Origin: Cymbidium sinense
Lineage: Eukaryota > Streptophyta > Magnoliopsida > Asparagales > Orchidaceae
Length of the DNA stretch: 64,000 nucleotides
NCBI GenBank assembly: GCA_021442155.1
Contig: CM038220.1
Span: 75,875,817-75,939,816 of the forward strand
Direction of reading: 5' to 3'
The position numbers and the translations under genes are program-made. The notes under the pieces were generated by a model. It was given only the letters and a program-made list of their open reading frames with translations, did no database searches and had not been told where the DNA came from. Shown piece by piece: positions 39,989-52,001 of the stretch (within the stretch, counting starts at the first letter, position 1; every line of letters starts with the position of its first letter).

Positions 39989-40640
39989 TCACTTGGAATT
40001 ATTTTTCTTATCATTTTCTTTTATGTTTTCTTTTGCTTCATTTTCTTTTGCTTTTGTATTTACATTTAAATTTTTCCCAAGTTTACAAGAAATGGTGTTT
40101 TGAGGAAGATAGTAGGTGGCATTCTCATAAATCTTAACCTCTCTAACTGAAAATGGCTTTTCATCCCCGTTGACATGGTACTCAATTCCATCTTTTCTGA
40201 ACTTAATGCACTGATGAAGGGAGGATGGAACGATCTTGTTCTGATGTATCCAAGGCCTACCAAGCAAAGCAGTGAATGAAGTATTCAAATCAATGATGTA
40301 GAACTTAACTTCAGTCTTCCAATCACCGATCTTCGATGGCAATACTATAGAACCTAAAGCCCGTTCACCTTGATCATTGAATTCTCTCAACATCATCCTA
40401 TCTCCTTAGAGTGTAGAGATGTCAATCTTCAAATAGGCAAGAGTCTTTAGACTCATAATGTTCACCGATGCACCTGAATCCATGAGAACCCTAGTGAGTC
40501 TAAACCTGTCCATGTTGACTATGATGTATAGGGGACGGTTGTGCTCCAAGTCCCCTAGAAGAAGTTCTTCATCTATGAAGGTGATCCCTTGGGCTTCTTT
40601 TGCATAATGTGCTTCCTCACCTATAGTGATCTACTGAGCT
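39989..40640 (-). pseudogene. gypsy aspartic protease region
   Basis: The minus strand carries the aspartic protease active-site motif in VLMDSGASVNIMSLKT near 40470. After a stop (about 40408) comes the frame 40396-39989, with TALLGRPWIHQNKIVPSSLH, a hallmark of plant gypsy polyproteins downstream of the protease. The protease would process gag-pol. The in-frame stop breaks it. Confidence 0.85.
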
Positions 40641-41400
40641 AAGCATATTTTAGGATCAAGGAGGGCCTTGATTAGTGATTCCCTCATATCTTTGGATAAG
40701 ACAAGGGCATCACATATACTTAGCTAGATGGAAACTTTCTTAGATGAGAAAGGACATTGTAGTCCACCTTCGGCTGGTCTTCCACAAGCATATCTAAGGG
40801 TGGAGCATCCTATGGAAGGGCTTCTTGATCTTCATACCAATGACTTGTTTCCCTCTATCTTGAGGTGCTGCCCTAAGAGGTAGAACCTTACCACTATGGA
40901 GGTTGACTTTGGTAATCTCTTTAGGCATGGTGGTAGAAAGTTCTACCTGCACTGCTCACCTATAGCTTCTCTTATGGGACTCTCAGAATCGAATGATTCT
41001 AAGTCTATCTCAAGAGGTGAACCCAGTAGTATTTAGAGTTGAAAGTCCAACTCAATCATAAAGAGGAAGATAATTATTATAGTTAGACTTGAAGAGTTAT
41101 CGTTAGGAATAAAAGAAGACAACTCATCAGAAGAGACATAGATGTAATTTAAACTAGCTTTATTCTTCAATTTCTTGAAATTAATTGGAGGTATAAAGTA
41201 GAAGTCAAGTAAAGTGAGTGGAGTAAGGATTTGATGCCCTTATCACGATACAAGAGTTATACTAGTAAAAAATAGAAGAGCTAGTGAAATGGAAGAAGTC
41301 GCCGGTGGAAGCTACAACCAAGGTTGAAGGTGGACATGGTGGGTTGAGTTAAAGGGCTATCCCAGACTGACACATGCTATTGCTACTGCTCCTGTTGAGC
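40641..41400 (-). other. Broken polyprotein linker between gag and protease
   Basis: This lies between gag and protease landmarks on the minus strand and contains many stops. Only short peptide stretches suggest former coding, and no domain is recognised. Confidence 0.4.
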
Positions 41401-41760
41401 TCACACTTTCTTAGAGTTGGCACTGGCAACTTGTAAACCTTCCTTGGTGTTGGAGGTTTGAGCTAACTCGGGCACCTGTATGGAAAGCTTCTTGATCTTC
41501 AAAATTATTTTATTAGAGATTTTAGACAAATAGATGTCCCAACCTTCTTTGGTATTGGTAGGATCACTTGTATCTCCAAGAATTACCCTAATGGAATTAG
41601 AAGGTTGTTCCACAAGATATTCCTTTGGAATAACTACATCAGCGGTCTTGAAACTATGTTCAAGCCAGTCCTTAAATGTGAAGCAATCCTCTAAAATATG
41701 GCCATGCATACGGTGGTAAGGGCAAAAATTTGGATCATGACTTTTTCTTACTTCCTCTGG
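41401..41760 (-). pseudogene. gag C-terminal zinc-binding-like segment and linker
   Basis: The minus strand reads FCPYHRMHGHILEDCFTFKD, a Cys/His segment (C-x3-H-x3-H-x5-C type) found between gag and protease in plant gypsy elements. It continues as the 102-residue frame ending at 41401. I infer a nucleic-acid-binding role from position. Confidence 0.7.
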
Positions 41761-42099
41761 TCTCCTAGGCTCGGGTTGTTGAAAATCAGGTATCTTTAAA
41801 ATATTCTTAAAGATTTTTCTAGTTACCTCCCTCTTAAAAGAATAAGGTTTGTTTAACTTATCTAAAAGAGTAGGTGGACCATAGCCAACAGATATGCATG
41901 CCAGCCGCTAGTGGTATGGTTGAGGTATGGTCAGGCCGGGCCGTGGAGGCTATGGTGGAGGCCGGTAGGGCTACCTTAGTGGTGGTAAAGGAGGTGAAGG
42001 CTGCTAAGGTCATGATCTCTCAGACTGATCTCTAGCTGGTTGCTTCCCCTTATCAACCGCTGGTACTGCTCCAAGTTTCTTCTCATAGACCTTTTGGGA

Positions 42100-42880
42100 T
42101 TTTTTCTTAAGAAACTGATCTTGATTGTAGACTAGCCACCTTGTTGATTAGCTTCTCAAATATCTCGATAGTGAAGCCCTTAAGAATGAAGGAGAATGAA
42201 GGTGATTGGGCGATGTATATTCTTCAAAAGAATCTTAATGACATCCTATTCAGATAGCTGCAGTTCACACTTTATACTCAGGCTATGCCATCAGAGAATA
42301 TAATCAATAAGTGACTCACCGGGGTGCTGTTGTGCTACAACGAGATCACCTACAGTAACCCTTTACTGAGCTACAATAAATCTCTTAATGAAGAGTTGAT
42401 CTAACTCAGCAAATATCTTTACTGAACCATTAGGAAGTTCAACATACCAATCAAAAGTAATACACTTTGGGCTACTAACAAAGAGTCTAAAGAGTAAAGC
42501 ATCTCTGCCACTTGCGTTGCAATAACTAGCCCTGAAGTGCACTATGTGTTGCCTCGGATTCCCACTGCCATCAAAGCTTTTGAAGGAAGGAGGCACAAAA
42601 CCCTTGGAATACTAGATAGCATTGAATTCCTCTGGGTAGGATCTACCCTTTGAAACCAATGATCCACCCCAGGCTTGAGCCAAAGCTTTCTTCACCTGTT
42701 GCTCAATCATGGATTTTATATCTTTTTCTTGTATGGAGGTACTTTGCACTACCTTCCTATACATGCTAGTACTACCTTGCTCAATAGAGGTAAAGTCTTA
42801 ACTGGGTCTAAGACATACTACTCCAAAGCCATCGACTAATAGGATGAACTAGAGGCTTATTTTTGAAGCACTACATACGC
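42100..42880 (-). pseudogene. gypsy gag (retrotransposon gag domain)
   Basis: The minus strand shows DIKSMIEQQVKKALAQAWGG and YPEEFNAI*YSKGFVPPSF. The frame 42596-42363 follows, with DGSGNPRQHIVHFRASYCNA and FDWYVELPNGSVKIFAELDQ. After a stop comes VGDLVVAQQHPGESLIDYI. This order matches the retrotrans_gag domain of plant gypsy elements, which builds the particle. At least two in-frame stops are present. Confidence 0.88.
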
Positions 42881-43533
42881 TAATAAGTCCAGAATCGACG
42901 TGCCATCCTATCAATCGCCGCCCTTCGCCTCTTAATCAAGTCGAGGTGTTGGGTTGATTCTGTGGTATCCTCTTGATCAACATCATTACCTTCCATGGCT
43001 TGTTGTTCCTTAAGAAGAGATCCTTTGGTATCAACCATGCATACTCTAATTGAATCCCCCATCAAGTCATCTTCATTGGGATCAAGATTCTCTTCGGACC
43101 AAGCATACCCTAATATCTACTTCTTCTCCATAAAATAGTGTGCAACTATTTCATCAAAGGAATTATCTAACTTAGTAGGTACAAATAGTTTAAGCTGACC
43201 AGTGTGATCAATATTATGCTCTAAGAGGCACTGGACCTCGCTTGTCACTGGAGAGTCAATCCTGTGCGGACTGTACTCATTAGATGAATGATACTCCAGA
43301 TTGATGCTGGTTGTAAGAGGGGTAACAATCCTAGGATGTTCCCCTACTATTATTGCAATTAAACTATCATCTAGAATATCTGTAATGACTATCACCATCT
43401 CCACATCCGGCTGTATGGGTGGAGTTGGTGAAGGAATTACCATGATGCTCGTGGTCCACTTCTTCCGCACCACCACTAGAAGGTCGGCAGAGCTCACCAC
43501 AATGGGTGTAGAGGAGTAGGATCCCTTGGTCAT
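42881..43533 (-). pseudogene. Putative gag N-terminal region, broken
   Basis: Minus-strand frames at 43065-42880 and 43533-43117 lie directly upstream of the gag core. The first is charged, ending IKRRRAAIDRMARRFW; the second shows no recognised domain. They are probably the variable N-terminal part of gag, judged by position only. Confidence 0.45.
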
Positions 43534-43831
43534 AGATCACCAATAGATACATTTTTCCAATGCGCTTTCATGGCCTTAGATGGAATGGAGATGATGCGAC
43601 CAGACCGGGCGATGGTGGACTAGGGGTAGAAAGGAGGTGGAGACACCAATGACTCATGTGAACCGCCTCCCATGATGGTTGGTCCCGAGGAGAATACTAT
43701 CGATAGTCGTAGCACTGCCGGAAAATTAACCAAAGCGTAAGCTCGACCCACTGAACCTCCATCACTCTCTGTTAATAATGTGTGATGTATGGGCCTTACA
43801 GGCCCTCTCCTGACAGATCTGCCTCCCTAGA

Positions 43832-44704
43832 CTACGGGGGATAACAGATTGAAGGTAAAATAATCTCCCGACTGAGCCTGTATGCTCCTACCCGGCATAG
43901 AAGATCGAATGTCGCACAACCTCCTACTCCTAAATCCCGCAAGTGCACCATTGGAGGAGGTGATGAATGGATCCTCCTAACATCCTCTCTGTCTGATTTA
44001 GAGAGAGGATGAAACTGGTTTTCTGTAACCAATGGTGAAGTGATGATGGGAGAATCATCCATGACTGATCGAGTTGCTGTCTCTAGCTCCCTAGTTATCC
44101 GAGTGTGGAACCGTTTAATCATACAGTTCTTGTTCTTATGTTGGGTATGGGTAGGATGGGAGGAGGGAGAGCTAGACCTATGCTCAAATGTCGGGGAGGC
44201 AAACCTTGAAACTAGGGGAGGCTTACCCTTTGAAGGTACAGATGGTAGGGTGCTAGCCCACACTAGGGCAACATGGGCAACTCTGAGATGAACTACAACT
44301 AGAGCTGGTACTACCGGTACTGCTGGAACTATAATAGCTAAAGTCTGTGGTACTGCCACAGCTTTCCACTTTAGTGAGGATACATCTAAATCAGATGGTA
44401 GGTATATCCTGATGGCCAGCTTCTGCCTGATCACCTTCATCCTCCTGACTATGGTGAGGGGAATGCCCTCACAGGTGATCTTGGCCCCCTCAAATCCCTG
44501 GCCAAAGTGAATAAGGTGGGTATGGTCTAGATGGGGGAAGTCAGTCTGATCTAACGCTAGATCCATACCGTGGGGGAAGGCAAAGAAAAATTTTGGGGAA
44601 CCGGCCATTTCCAAAATTGTAGTAGACTGAAACTGAAACTGTACTGCACTTAATGAAAAGAATCTGCAATGAGAAATAAACTTGTATAAGATTTCTATCT
44701 CCAT
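43832..44704 (-). CDS. 290-residue ORF upstream of gag, unrecognised
   Basis: This is the longest closed ORF in the window. It starts at 44704 just inside the coding block, between the hairpin array and gag. An internal Met at the start of MAGSPKFFFAFPHGMD could be an alternative start. The C-terminal half is rich in Ser, Pro and Arg and includes HPTHTQHKNKN. I recognise no domain. Some plant gypsy lineages carry an extra ORF before gag, which this could be. It could also be a chance open frame: the second quarter (VAVPQTLAIIVPAVPVVPAL) is low in complexity. There is no evidence that it is expressed. Confidence 0.4.
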   Translation of the reverse strand: MEIEILYKFISHCRFFSLSAVQFQFQSTTILEMAGSPKFFFAFPHGMDLALDQTDFPHLDHTHLIHFGQGFEGAKITCEGIPLTIVRRMKVIRQKLAIRIYLPSDLDVSSLKWKAVAVPQTLAIIVPAVPVVPALVVVHLRVAHVALVWASTLPSVPSKGKPPLVSRFASPTFEHRSSSPSSHPTHTQHKNKNCMIKRFHTRITRELETATRSVMDDSPIITSPLVTENQFHPLSKSDREDVRRIHSSPPPMVHLRDLGVGGCATFDLLCRVGAYRLSREIILPSICYPP

Positions 44705-44799
44705 AGATTTTTTGAATTTTTGAATTTGGAAAATTTGAACTCACATCCAACAACTTGGAAGTGTTAAGTAGGGTTCAAATGGATTTGAGAAGATTGATT

Positions 44800-46560
44800 G
44801 AAAGAGGAATTTGGATATGAAGCCAAACTTCAACAAATTTAGCTATGTTGAAATATGGATTCAAAGTTTTTTGATAGGATGCTTCCATAGGTTCATTGAC
44901 GTTTTGAAATTGAAATTTTGATTTTGTGGACCCTTACCTTTAACAAATTTAGGTATGTTAAAGTAAGGGTCATATGATTTTGTTTTTCTTTGATTATTTT
45001 GGAATTTTACTTACTTAGCAAATTTAAGTGTGCTAAGTAAAGTGAAAGTGATTGTTTCTTTTTTTTTTATGAATTTTGTTTTGTTTTGATTTTTGGAAAG
45101 TTTAGAATTCTTAGAAAATTTAGGTATGCTTAGTAAAGAATCTAAGTGTGTCTTATTTAATTTTTGAAAATAGGTTTCTTAGCAAATTTAGGTATGCTAA
45201 GAAAATCCTAAGTGTTTCATTTGTTTGGAATGTTTTTTTGAAAAGGATAGGATCCTTAGCAAATTTGGTATGCTAAGGGAATCCTAAGTACTTCATTTTG
45301 TTTTTGATTTGTTTTGAAAGTGAGGACTCAACTTTAGCAAATTTGGTATGCTAAAGATGAAGTCCCACTTGGTTTTATAAAGTAGAAATTTCATTTAACA
45401 AATAAAGGTATGTTAAATGAAATTCCAAATCGTGTGTTCAAAATTTTTGATTTGTTTTGGTTTTGTAAAATGGGAACTTTTCCTTTAGCAAATTTGGTAT
45501 GCTAAGGGAAGAAGTTCCAAAGATGTTGGGGAAATTTTAGATTTAGATTTGGAAACCTTCCTTAACAAATTTGGGTATGCTAAATGAAGTTCCAAAATGT
45601 GTTTCAGGAAATTTTTGGATTTTTTTTTTTTGAATTTGGAGACTCTACTTAACAAATTTGGGTATGTAAAATGAAGTTCCAAAATACATTTTAGAAAATT
45701 TTAAAATATTATTGTTGATTTTGATTTTAGATTTGGAAACTTCACTTAGCAAATTTAAATATGCTAAATGGAGTTCCAAATGTGTTTTGAAAATTTTAAA
45801 ATATGATTGTTGATTTTTGATTTTGGATTTGGAAACTTCAATTAGCAAATTTGAGTATGCTAAATGATGTTCCAAAAATGTATTTTGAAATATTTTGATT
45901 TTGGGATTTGGAGACTCCACTTAACAAATTTGGGTATATTAAGTGAAGTTCCAAAATGTGAAAATTTTAGTTTTAGGATTTGGAGACTTCACTTAACAAA
46001 TTTGGGTATGCTAAGTGAGGTTCCAAATGTGTTTGAAAATTTTGAAATATGGTTATTGATTTTGATTTTTGGACTTGGAAGCTTCACTTCACAACTTTGG
46101 GCATGTTAAGTGAAATTCCAAAATGTTGTTTGAAAAATTCTAGATTTTGGATTTGGAAACTTTACTTAACAAATTTGGGTATGTTAAATGAAGTTCCAAA
46201 ATATTGTTTGAAATTTTTTTATAATATGATTGTTACAACTTTAATGTTTTGAAAAGAGGACTTCCATTTAATAAATTTAGGTATGTAGAATGGAGATCAA
46301 TTTTATTTTTGAAATATGAAATTTTTCTTTGTGATTGTTGCCTATTGAAAGGGAGGAATTCCAACTTAAAACATATGTGAGATATGTTTAAGTGGGATTT
46401 CCTAAATAATATTTTATTTTTAGTTTGGAATGAAACCTTTATTTAATAAACTTGAGTATATTAAATGAAGATATTCATATGTGCTTTTTGAAAATTTTAA
46501 TTTTTTTTACACATGAACTTCCCATTCATTAAGTGTGAGTGTATTGAATAAAAAGATTCA
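44800..46560. repeat. Array of about 20 hairpin units with covarying stems
   Basis: Units recur every 70-100 bp. On the plus strand each has a left arm ending in TTAGCA or TTAACA, a conserved loop AATTTGGGTA (or close), and a right arm beginning TGCTAA or TGTTAA. The outer stem changes between units yet stays complementary. Examples: CCTTACCTTTAACA with TGTTAAAGTAAGGG near 44930-44969; GGACTCAACTTTAGCA with TGCTAAAGATGAAGTCC near 45323-45365; AGGATCCTTAGCA with TGCTAAGGGAATCCT near 45249-45287; ACTTCACTTAACA with TGCTAAGTGAGGT near 45986-46022. The array sits just upstream of the coding block in the sense of the minus-strand element, that is in its 5' leader. Frames here (such as 45485-46252) are by-products of the repeat. 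Confidence 0.85.
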
Positions 46561-49500
46561 TGTGTGCTACCATTTATGATAGCATCCCTTAAGCACAATC
46601 TTCTACAAAAAAGAATAGTTAAATTAAGAACATCCTTCCATTTATTCTAAGAGCATACACCCTAACATCAAGTCTAAAATATATATCATAAAACAAAATA
46701 AATATCAAACCATGCACCAACCTAACTTAAGGCTAGAAGTAGTGACTTAGGCTAATGTGTGTGCTTTGAAGGTTTGTGTAGTATGCTTAGCTAGGGCTTT
46801 AAGTTCAAATTTTCTAAGTGTGAAGAACATGTTCAACTTAGAGGAGGGTTTCATTTAAGTTGTTTAAGTATTTTGGGTTGATTTTATTTCATGTTTTGAT
46901 TTGGTTCAAGCGGATCCTACAATTAATTACTAAGTTGTGAAGAGAGGGAAACGTAAGTAATTTCTAAAGTGGATTCACATTTTAGTTTCATTTAGGTGAA
47001 TATTTTGATTAAATCTTTTAATTAATCCTAAGTTTAGATAAACTCTAAATAGAGCTATTCAAAAAGAAAGGCATTTTAAGATTAATAAAATGAATCAAAA
47101 TTCACATAACACACATTACTTTATGATGGACCCTGAGCATATCTATACATACAAATAAGAGTATTTAACACACTTTATGATGCATGATAAGTAATCAATT
47201 TAAGAAAATTTAGAAGTTGAATATGCATGATTTTTCTTGAGTAGAAAGGGTTTACCTTGTCCAAATTTTCACATACACATATGAAAGTAAGAAAGGCATA
47301 AGTGAGTACATCACCATTGTTAACCAGAGGTGTAAGGTACAAGACCTACTAAGGGCTACTTAAAGCCTCTCAACCTCGGGGTTTTCCAAACTAATATACC
47401 ACTTTCCTTAAATACAAACATAAGTGAATTTTAAAATTATTTTTCTTTAGTTTGAAGTTTGATTTAATTTTGAAAAGGTGAGATGAGTTTGCTATTCCTA
47501 ACTCATTCCCACATATGTTTTATATTTTTGTTTAATTTTTAGATAATTAGATCCATTTTTATATGTTGATTAGGTTAAGGTATGAATTAAGTAGCTTAAT
47601 TAACCCTTACCTACACTACCTTAGAAGAATTAACTAAATAATTATGAGCCAATGAGATGACATAAAACCATCAAGGAATTTAAATTTGTAATGCACCTAA
47701 TAATGAAAAGGCCTAATACAATTTGGCTCACAATTAAAAGTTAATTAAGCTAAGGGGTTTAGCTTAAGTAATTTCAAAACACCCTTTCATACTTATGAAT
47801 GGGGTTTTAATTTCCTCAATTGAACTTAGGCTATTAAACACCTAATCATCTACCCAAAGTAGATTAATTAAGTTCTAGAACTTTTTAGAATTTTTAGAAA
47901 TTGATTAAGGGGATAATTAATGAATTAACCCTTAATTAAGAGGAGACTAAGAAGAGAAGAGGGGGTTTAGGGAGTAGCTTAGGGAAAATGCCCCAAAAAT
48001 ATTCCATAAACCTCCTACTTACTGGATCTAACCTTAATCAACCCTAATCATTGGTTAAAACTACTAATCATACCCTAATTATATATAATTACATAAGAAG
48101 GGTAATTAAGGAAACAATGTGCAATTAATCTAATTAAGACTTCAATAAATCCCAAGAAAATTATGGGAGGCAGAAGTCATCCCCTAAAACTTAATCAAAA
48201 AATTTGGGATTAATCAAAGGCATAATTAAAAGTAATTAGCAAAATACACTTTCCAATAAAACTTAAATTCAGATAAAAGCATAATTTAAAACTCATCAAA
48301 ATTAATTTTAAAATGTTCTAGGTTTAATTATCTATTCATAGAATATTATTTCATATTTTTTTGAATTTTATAGGAAGAGTTATGCATTTTAGAAGGTCCT
48401 TGAATTAATCAAAAATTAATTAAACATTTTTAACTAATCCTAATTAATCCCTAACTCTCGGCGCGATGCGTGGTGATGGCGGTCAGCACGCTTTACATGC
48501 GTCATGCCGTGAGGGGGTCACTTAAGTTGTCACCAAACAAGGGCAGTTGACAGAGCACGCACTTTAATCCTCTGTCGTCCGATCAAAGATCAGATGGCTA
48601 AGGATCTCTCCGTGTTTTAAATCAGATAAATGGATATATAAGCGTATTGAATAATCTCACCCGTCCATCTAAAATGCACGGATGGACGGTAGAGATGATC
48701 CAAGTTCTTCCCCTTGATCAACAAAGATCGTCCATGATCAAGGGGAAGATCCAAGCTCGATCAAGCATGAAATCAAACCAAATTCAACTCACATCATCTA
48801 AAGATAGAGAGAGGCAAATCTAATGATAAAAAATCAATGGGGAGAAAATTTCTTTCACAAAGCTCCACACCACATTGAGTTTAATGGTCCAAAAATCCCA
48901 TACCTTGCCGGAGGTGATCATCGGTGCTCGATTCCCTTGGAGAAGCTTCGTCCAGTTGAGACAAAGCCTTGCTGAGAATATGAGCACTTGAGGTTGAGCA
49001 GATCAATGTATAGACCAACTCCTCCTTGCTTGAGCTTTAGCTTTGATCTAATTGGACTCTTCCTTGCTGTGGGAACTCCAATAGAAGCTTAGGTGCACTC
49101 AACTTAGCTCCTTGATGAAGTGTGCAAGAGCAATTAGAAGGAAATAAAGTGTGGGAGAAGTTGGCAATTCACTCTACCTCCCCTATTTTTTACTGTTCAA
49201 AAGCCGAGAAAAGGAAAATGGGAAGAGCTCTAGGAGGATTAGGATCAATCTACAATGGCTCCTATGGCTTTCTATCCTTCAATTGACCTTGAGTGAATGA
49301 AAATATAAGTGAATTAGGGGGAGTATATCTCCCACTTGAAGGATCAGACGTCTGGCAATGGACATACTTTTTTAATCCAATTGATCATAGGCTTAGGGTT
49401 ATTTGATCAGTTAGGAGTGTGCACATGGTCAGTTTGAGCCAAGGTGTGAATTGTCAACCTCTCATGTGCTTGAATTTGAGCTTGAGAGGGAGTTTAAAAT

Positions 49501-52001
49501 TCAATTTTGACCCATGGGGTCGGGTTTGGTCTAGGGACTAAATGGGCTGACCCAAACCCATTGGGTTGGGTGCACCACTCATCACTAAGTCCCCTTGAGC
49601 TTTTAGGAAAGCCTTAAGTGAATGTGAAGAGGGTATGACCAAATTACCCAAGAGTTAGGCCAAAATTTATTCTATGGACTAGAGGTAAGATGGGCATTTT
49701 GCTATTTTTCCACCTTGGATATGTTGGGTATGTGGAGAAACTAGGTTTGGCCAAGTTTCATTGGATTTGGAATCCATTTGATAATGTTTGGCTCTTGTTG
49801 ACCCATTTAGGTCAAATTGGGTAAACTTGGGTCAAGTTGACTAATAGGTTAAATTGGGTCAAACTAAGGGTTGGGTCAAGTTCATATGACCATTTGAAAT
49901 ATTTTGGTGGCTTCAGTTTAATTCAATTTGGTATAAATTTGGTTTTGGCTCATATGACTTGATTTAGGTCAAATGGGTCAAGTTGACCTATTTGACCCAT
50001 TTGACCTATTTGAGGTAGGTCAAGGGTAGGTTTAGGTTAGGTTAGTCATATGGAGTGGATTGGTGTTTTTATTTCCAATCAATTTGGGTTAAGTTCAATT
50101 TTGGCTCAACATGACCCCTTTAGGTCATGTTGGGTGTAAGGTCAATTGGGCTAGGTTGAGTCTAGTTGGCCAATTGAGACTTTGGTCAAGTTTCATAGTT
50201 GATTTGGAATGGACTTGACCCATTAGTTTTAATAAATTTGGCTTAGATTAAGTTTTGACACATTTTGGCCCTTTAGGTCAAAATGGGTCAACTTAGGTCA
50301 AGTGGGCCAATTGGGCTAGGTTAGGCTCAAATGTTGGCTTGGACAAGTTCAAACATAGGTAATGAGTGAACTTAGATCAATGGTTTCAATCAATTTGGCC
50401 TATGGTGAAATTTGGCTATGAAAGATTTCATTTTGGGTTATGTGTTAACTTGGTCAACCCTTAGGTTTGACTTGGTTTGACCCAATTTGATTGATTGATT
50501 GATCATCCCATGATGATTGTTGATCATGATGAGAGGCAAATATGAGTTTGGTTCAATCTAATTTGGTTAGGATCAAAATTTGGCTCATAAGTGTACTTTA
50601 GGTCACTTTGGGTCAAGTGAGCCTAAGTGGGTTAAATGGTTTGGTCAAAGCTAGATTTGAAGTTGGTTTATCTTGTATATGGACTCATCATTTAAATATA
50701 AATTCATTTACAAGTGGTTTGAAGTTGAATGAGTTTTGATCCATTTGAAAATTTCATATTCAAATGAAGAATATGAAATGGTTTAGGGTTTGATTTTTGA
50801 ATTAGGTTGATTGAATTATTGAAGTTTGGATTTATATATGAGCTCATGATTTTAGGGTTGATTGAATCATGAGAGAAAATCAAGAGTTTAGCTTGATTTG
50901 GAATTGATTTGGCTAAGTTCAAGATTTTGATTTGAAAGGCTTAGATTGGATTTTAAGTGGATTTGAGTTTGATTTTTTTGGAATTGGTTTTGATTGTTTG
51001 AATTTATATTTCATTTATATATATGAATATAAATGAGAATATAAATTGATTTTGAGAAAATCCCAAGGATTTGAATTGATTTGATCAAAGTTTAGGTTTA
51101 AAGGGAATTTAAAGATTTAAGGAAATTTTTAAATTGAAATTTAATTTTTGAATTGGATTGGATTGATTTATATTTATATTTCATTCATATATGAGGATAT
51201 GAATGAGGATATAAATTTGAGAAATCTCATGAGTTTGAATAGGTTTGATCAAGATGTAAGTTAAATCCATTGAAGAGAATTTAAAGGATTTAAGGGAACT
51301 TTAAATGGGAATTTAATTTTGTAAGTTGGATTTAATTGATTTATATTTATATTTCATTTATATATGTGAATATAAATGAGAATATAAATAAGCTTTGAGA
51401 AAACCCCAAGGGTTTGAATAAGTTTGAACAAGATTTAGGTTAAATCCATTAAAGTGAATTTAAAGGATTTAAGGAAAATTTAATGAATTGAATTTGAATT
51501 TTGAATTTAGTTTGATGGGTTTGTATTTATATTTCATTTAAATATGTGCATATAAATGAGAATATAAATGAGGTATGAAAAAATCTCAAAGTTTTTAATA
51601 AGTTTGAATCATGATTTTGGTTAAGTCCTTAAGGGAAAATTAAGGACTTAAGCAAAATTTTGATTTAGGAATTTTTGATGGATTTTGATCATGGGTTTCA
51701 ATCATAAATTTCAATCATATGGAGTTGATTTGAGTTTGGAGAAAATCAAATAGAATTGATTTAGAGTTTGAATTGAAAGAAGGGAAATGAGGAATGGTTT
51801 AAGTTAAGGGTAGGAAATTTTCCTAACACCCTAAGGCATGACATATTCCTATGACTAACTCTTCTAAGTCTTCTAGGGCTAGGTTTGAGTGTCCACCTAA
51901 CCACTAGCTGTGTCTTAAGACTAAGGAACTCTTAAAGTCTAAGAGGAGTCCTATGTCTAAGATGGAGGGGTTGAGAGCTCATCCTAAAAATGAGGTCAAC
52001 A
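46561..52001 (-). mobile_element. 5' non-coding part of the coding copy (minus strand)
   Basis: Starts on the minus strand at 52001 with TGTTGACCTCATTTTTAGG and follows the family order. CAAATC-type DNA contains four ATATAAAT foldback units at 51000-51560 (period about 175), then the TTGACC-dense block 49500-50660, a GGGGGAGTATATCTCCC patch near 49318, GC-richer sequence 48450-49250, an AATTAA-rich block, and the motif block near 47340-47400. At about 46580-46610 it keeps one arm of the conserved foldback and passes into the hairpin array. It is inserted into another minus-strand copy, with GGAAT at 52002-52006 as the possible target-site side. Confidence 0.65.

Noticed and set aside
45485..46252. 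Several leucine-rich frames on both strands (LHLTNLGMLSEVP-like periodic peptides)
   Set aside because: They are translations of the hairpin array. The same peptide on each repeat follows from DNA periodicity, and no start context or domain supports a gene.
46561..52001. Search for a tRNA-Met primer binding site (TGGTATCAGAGC) next to the coding block
   Set aside because: No clear match was seen by eye near 44700-46620 or at the other candidate boundaries, so no primer site is annotated.
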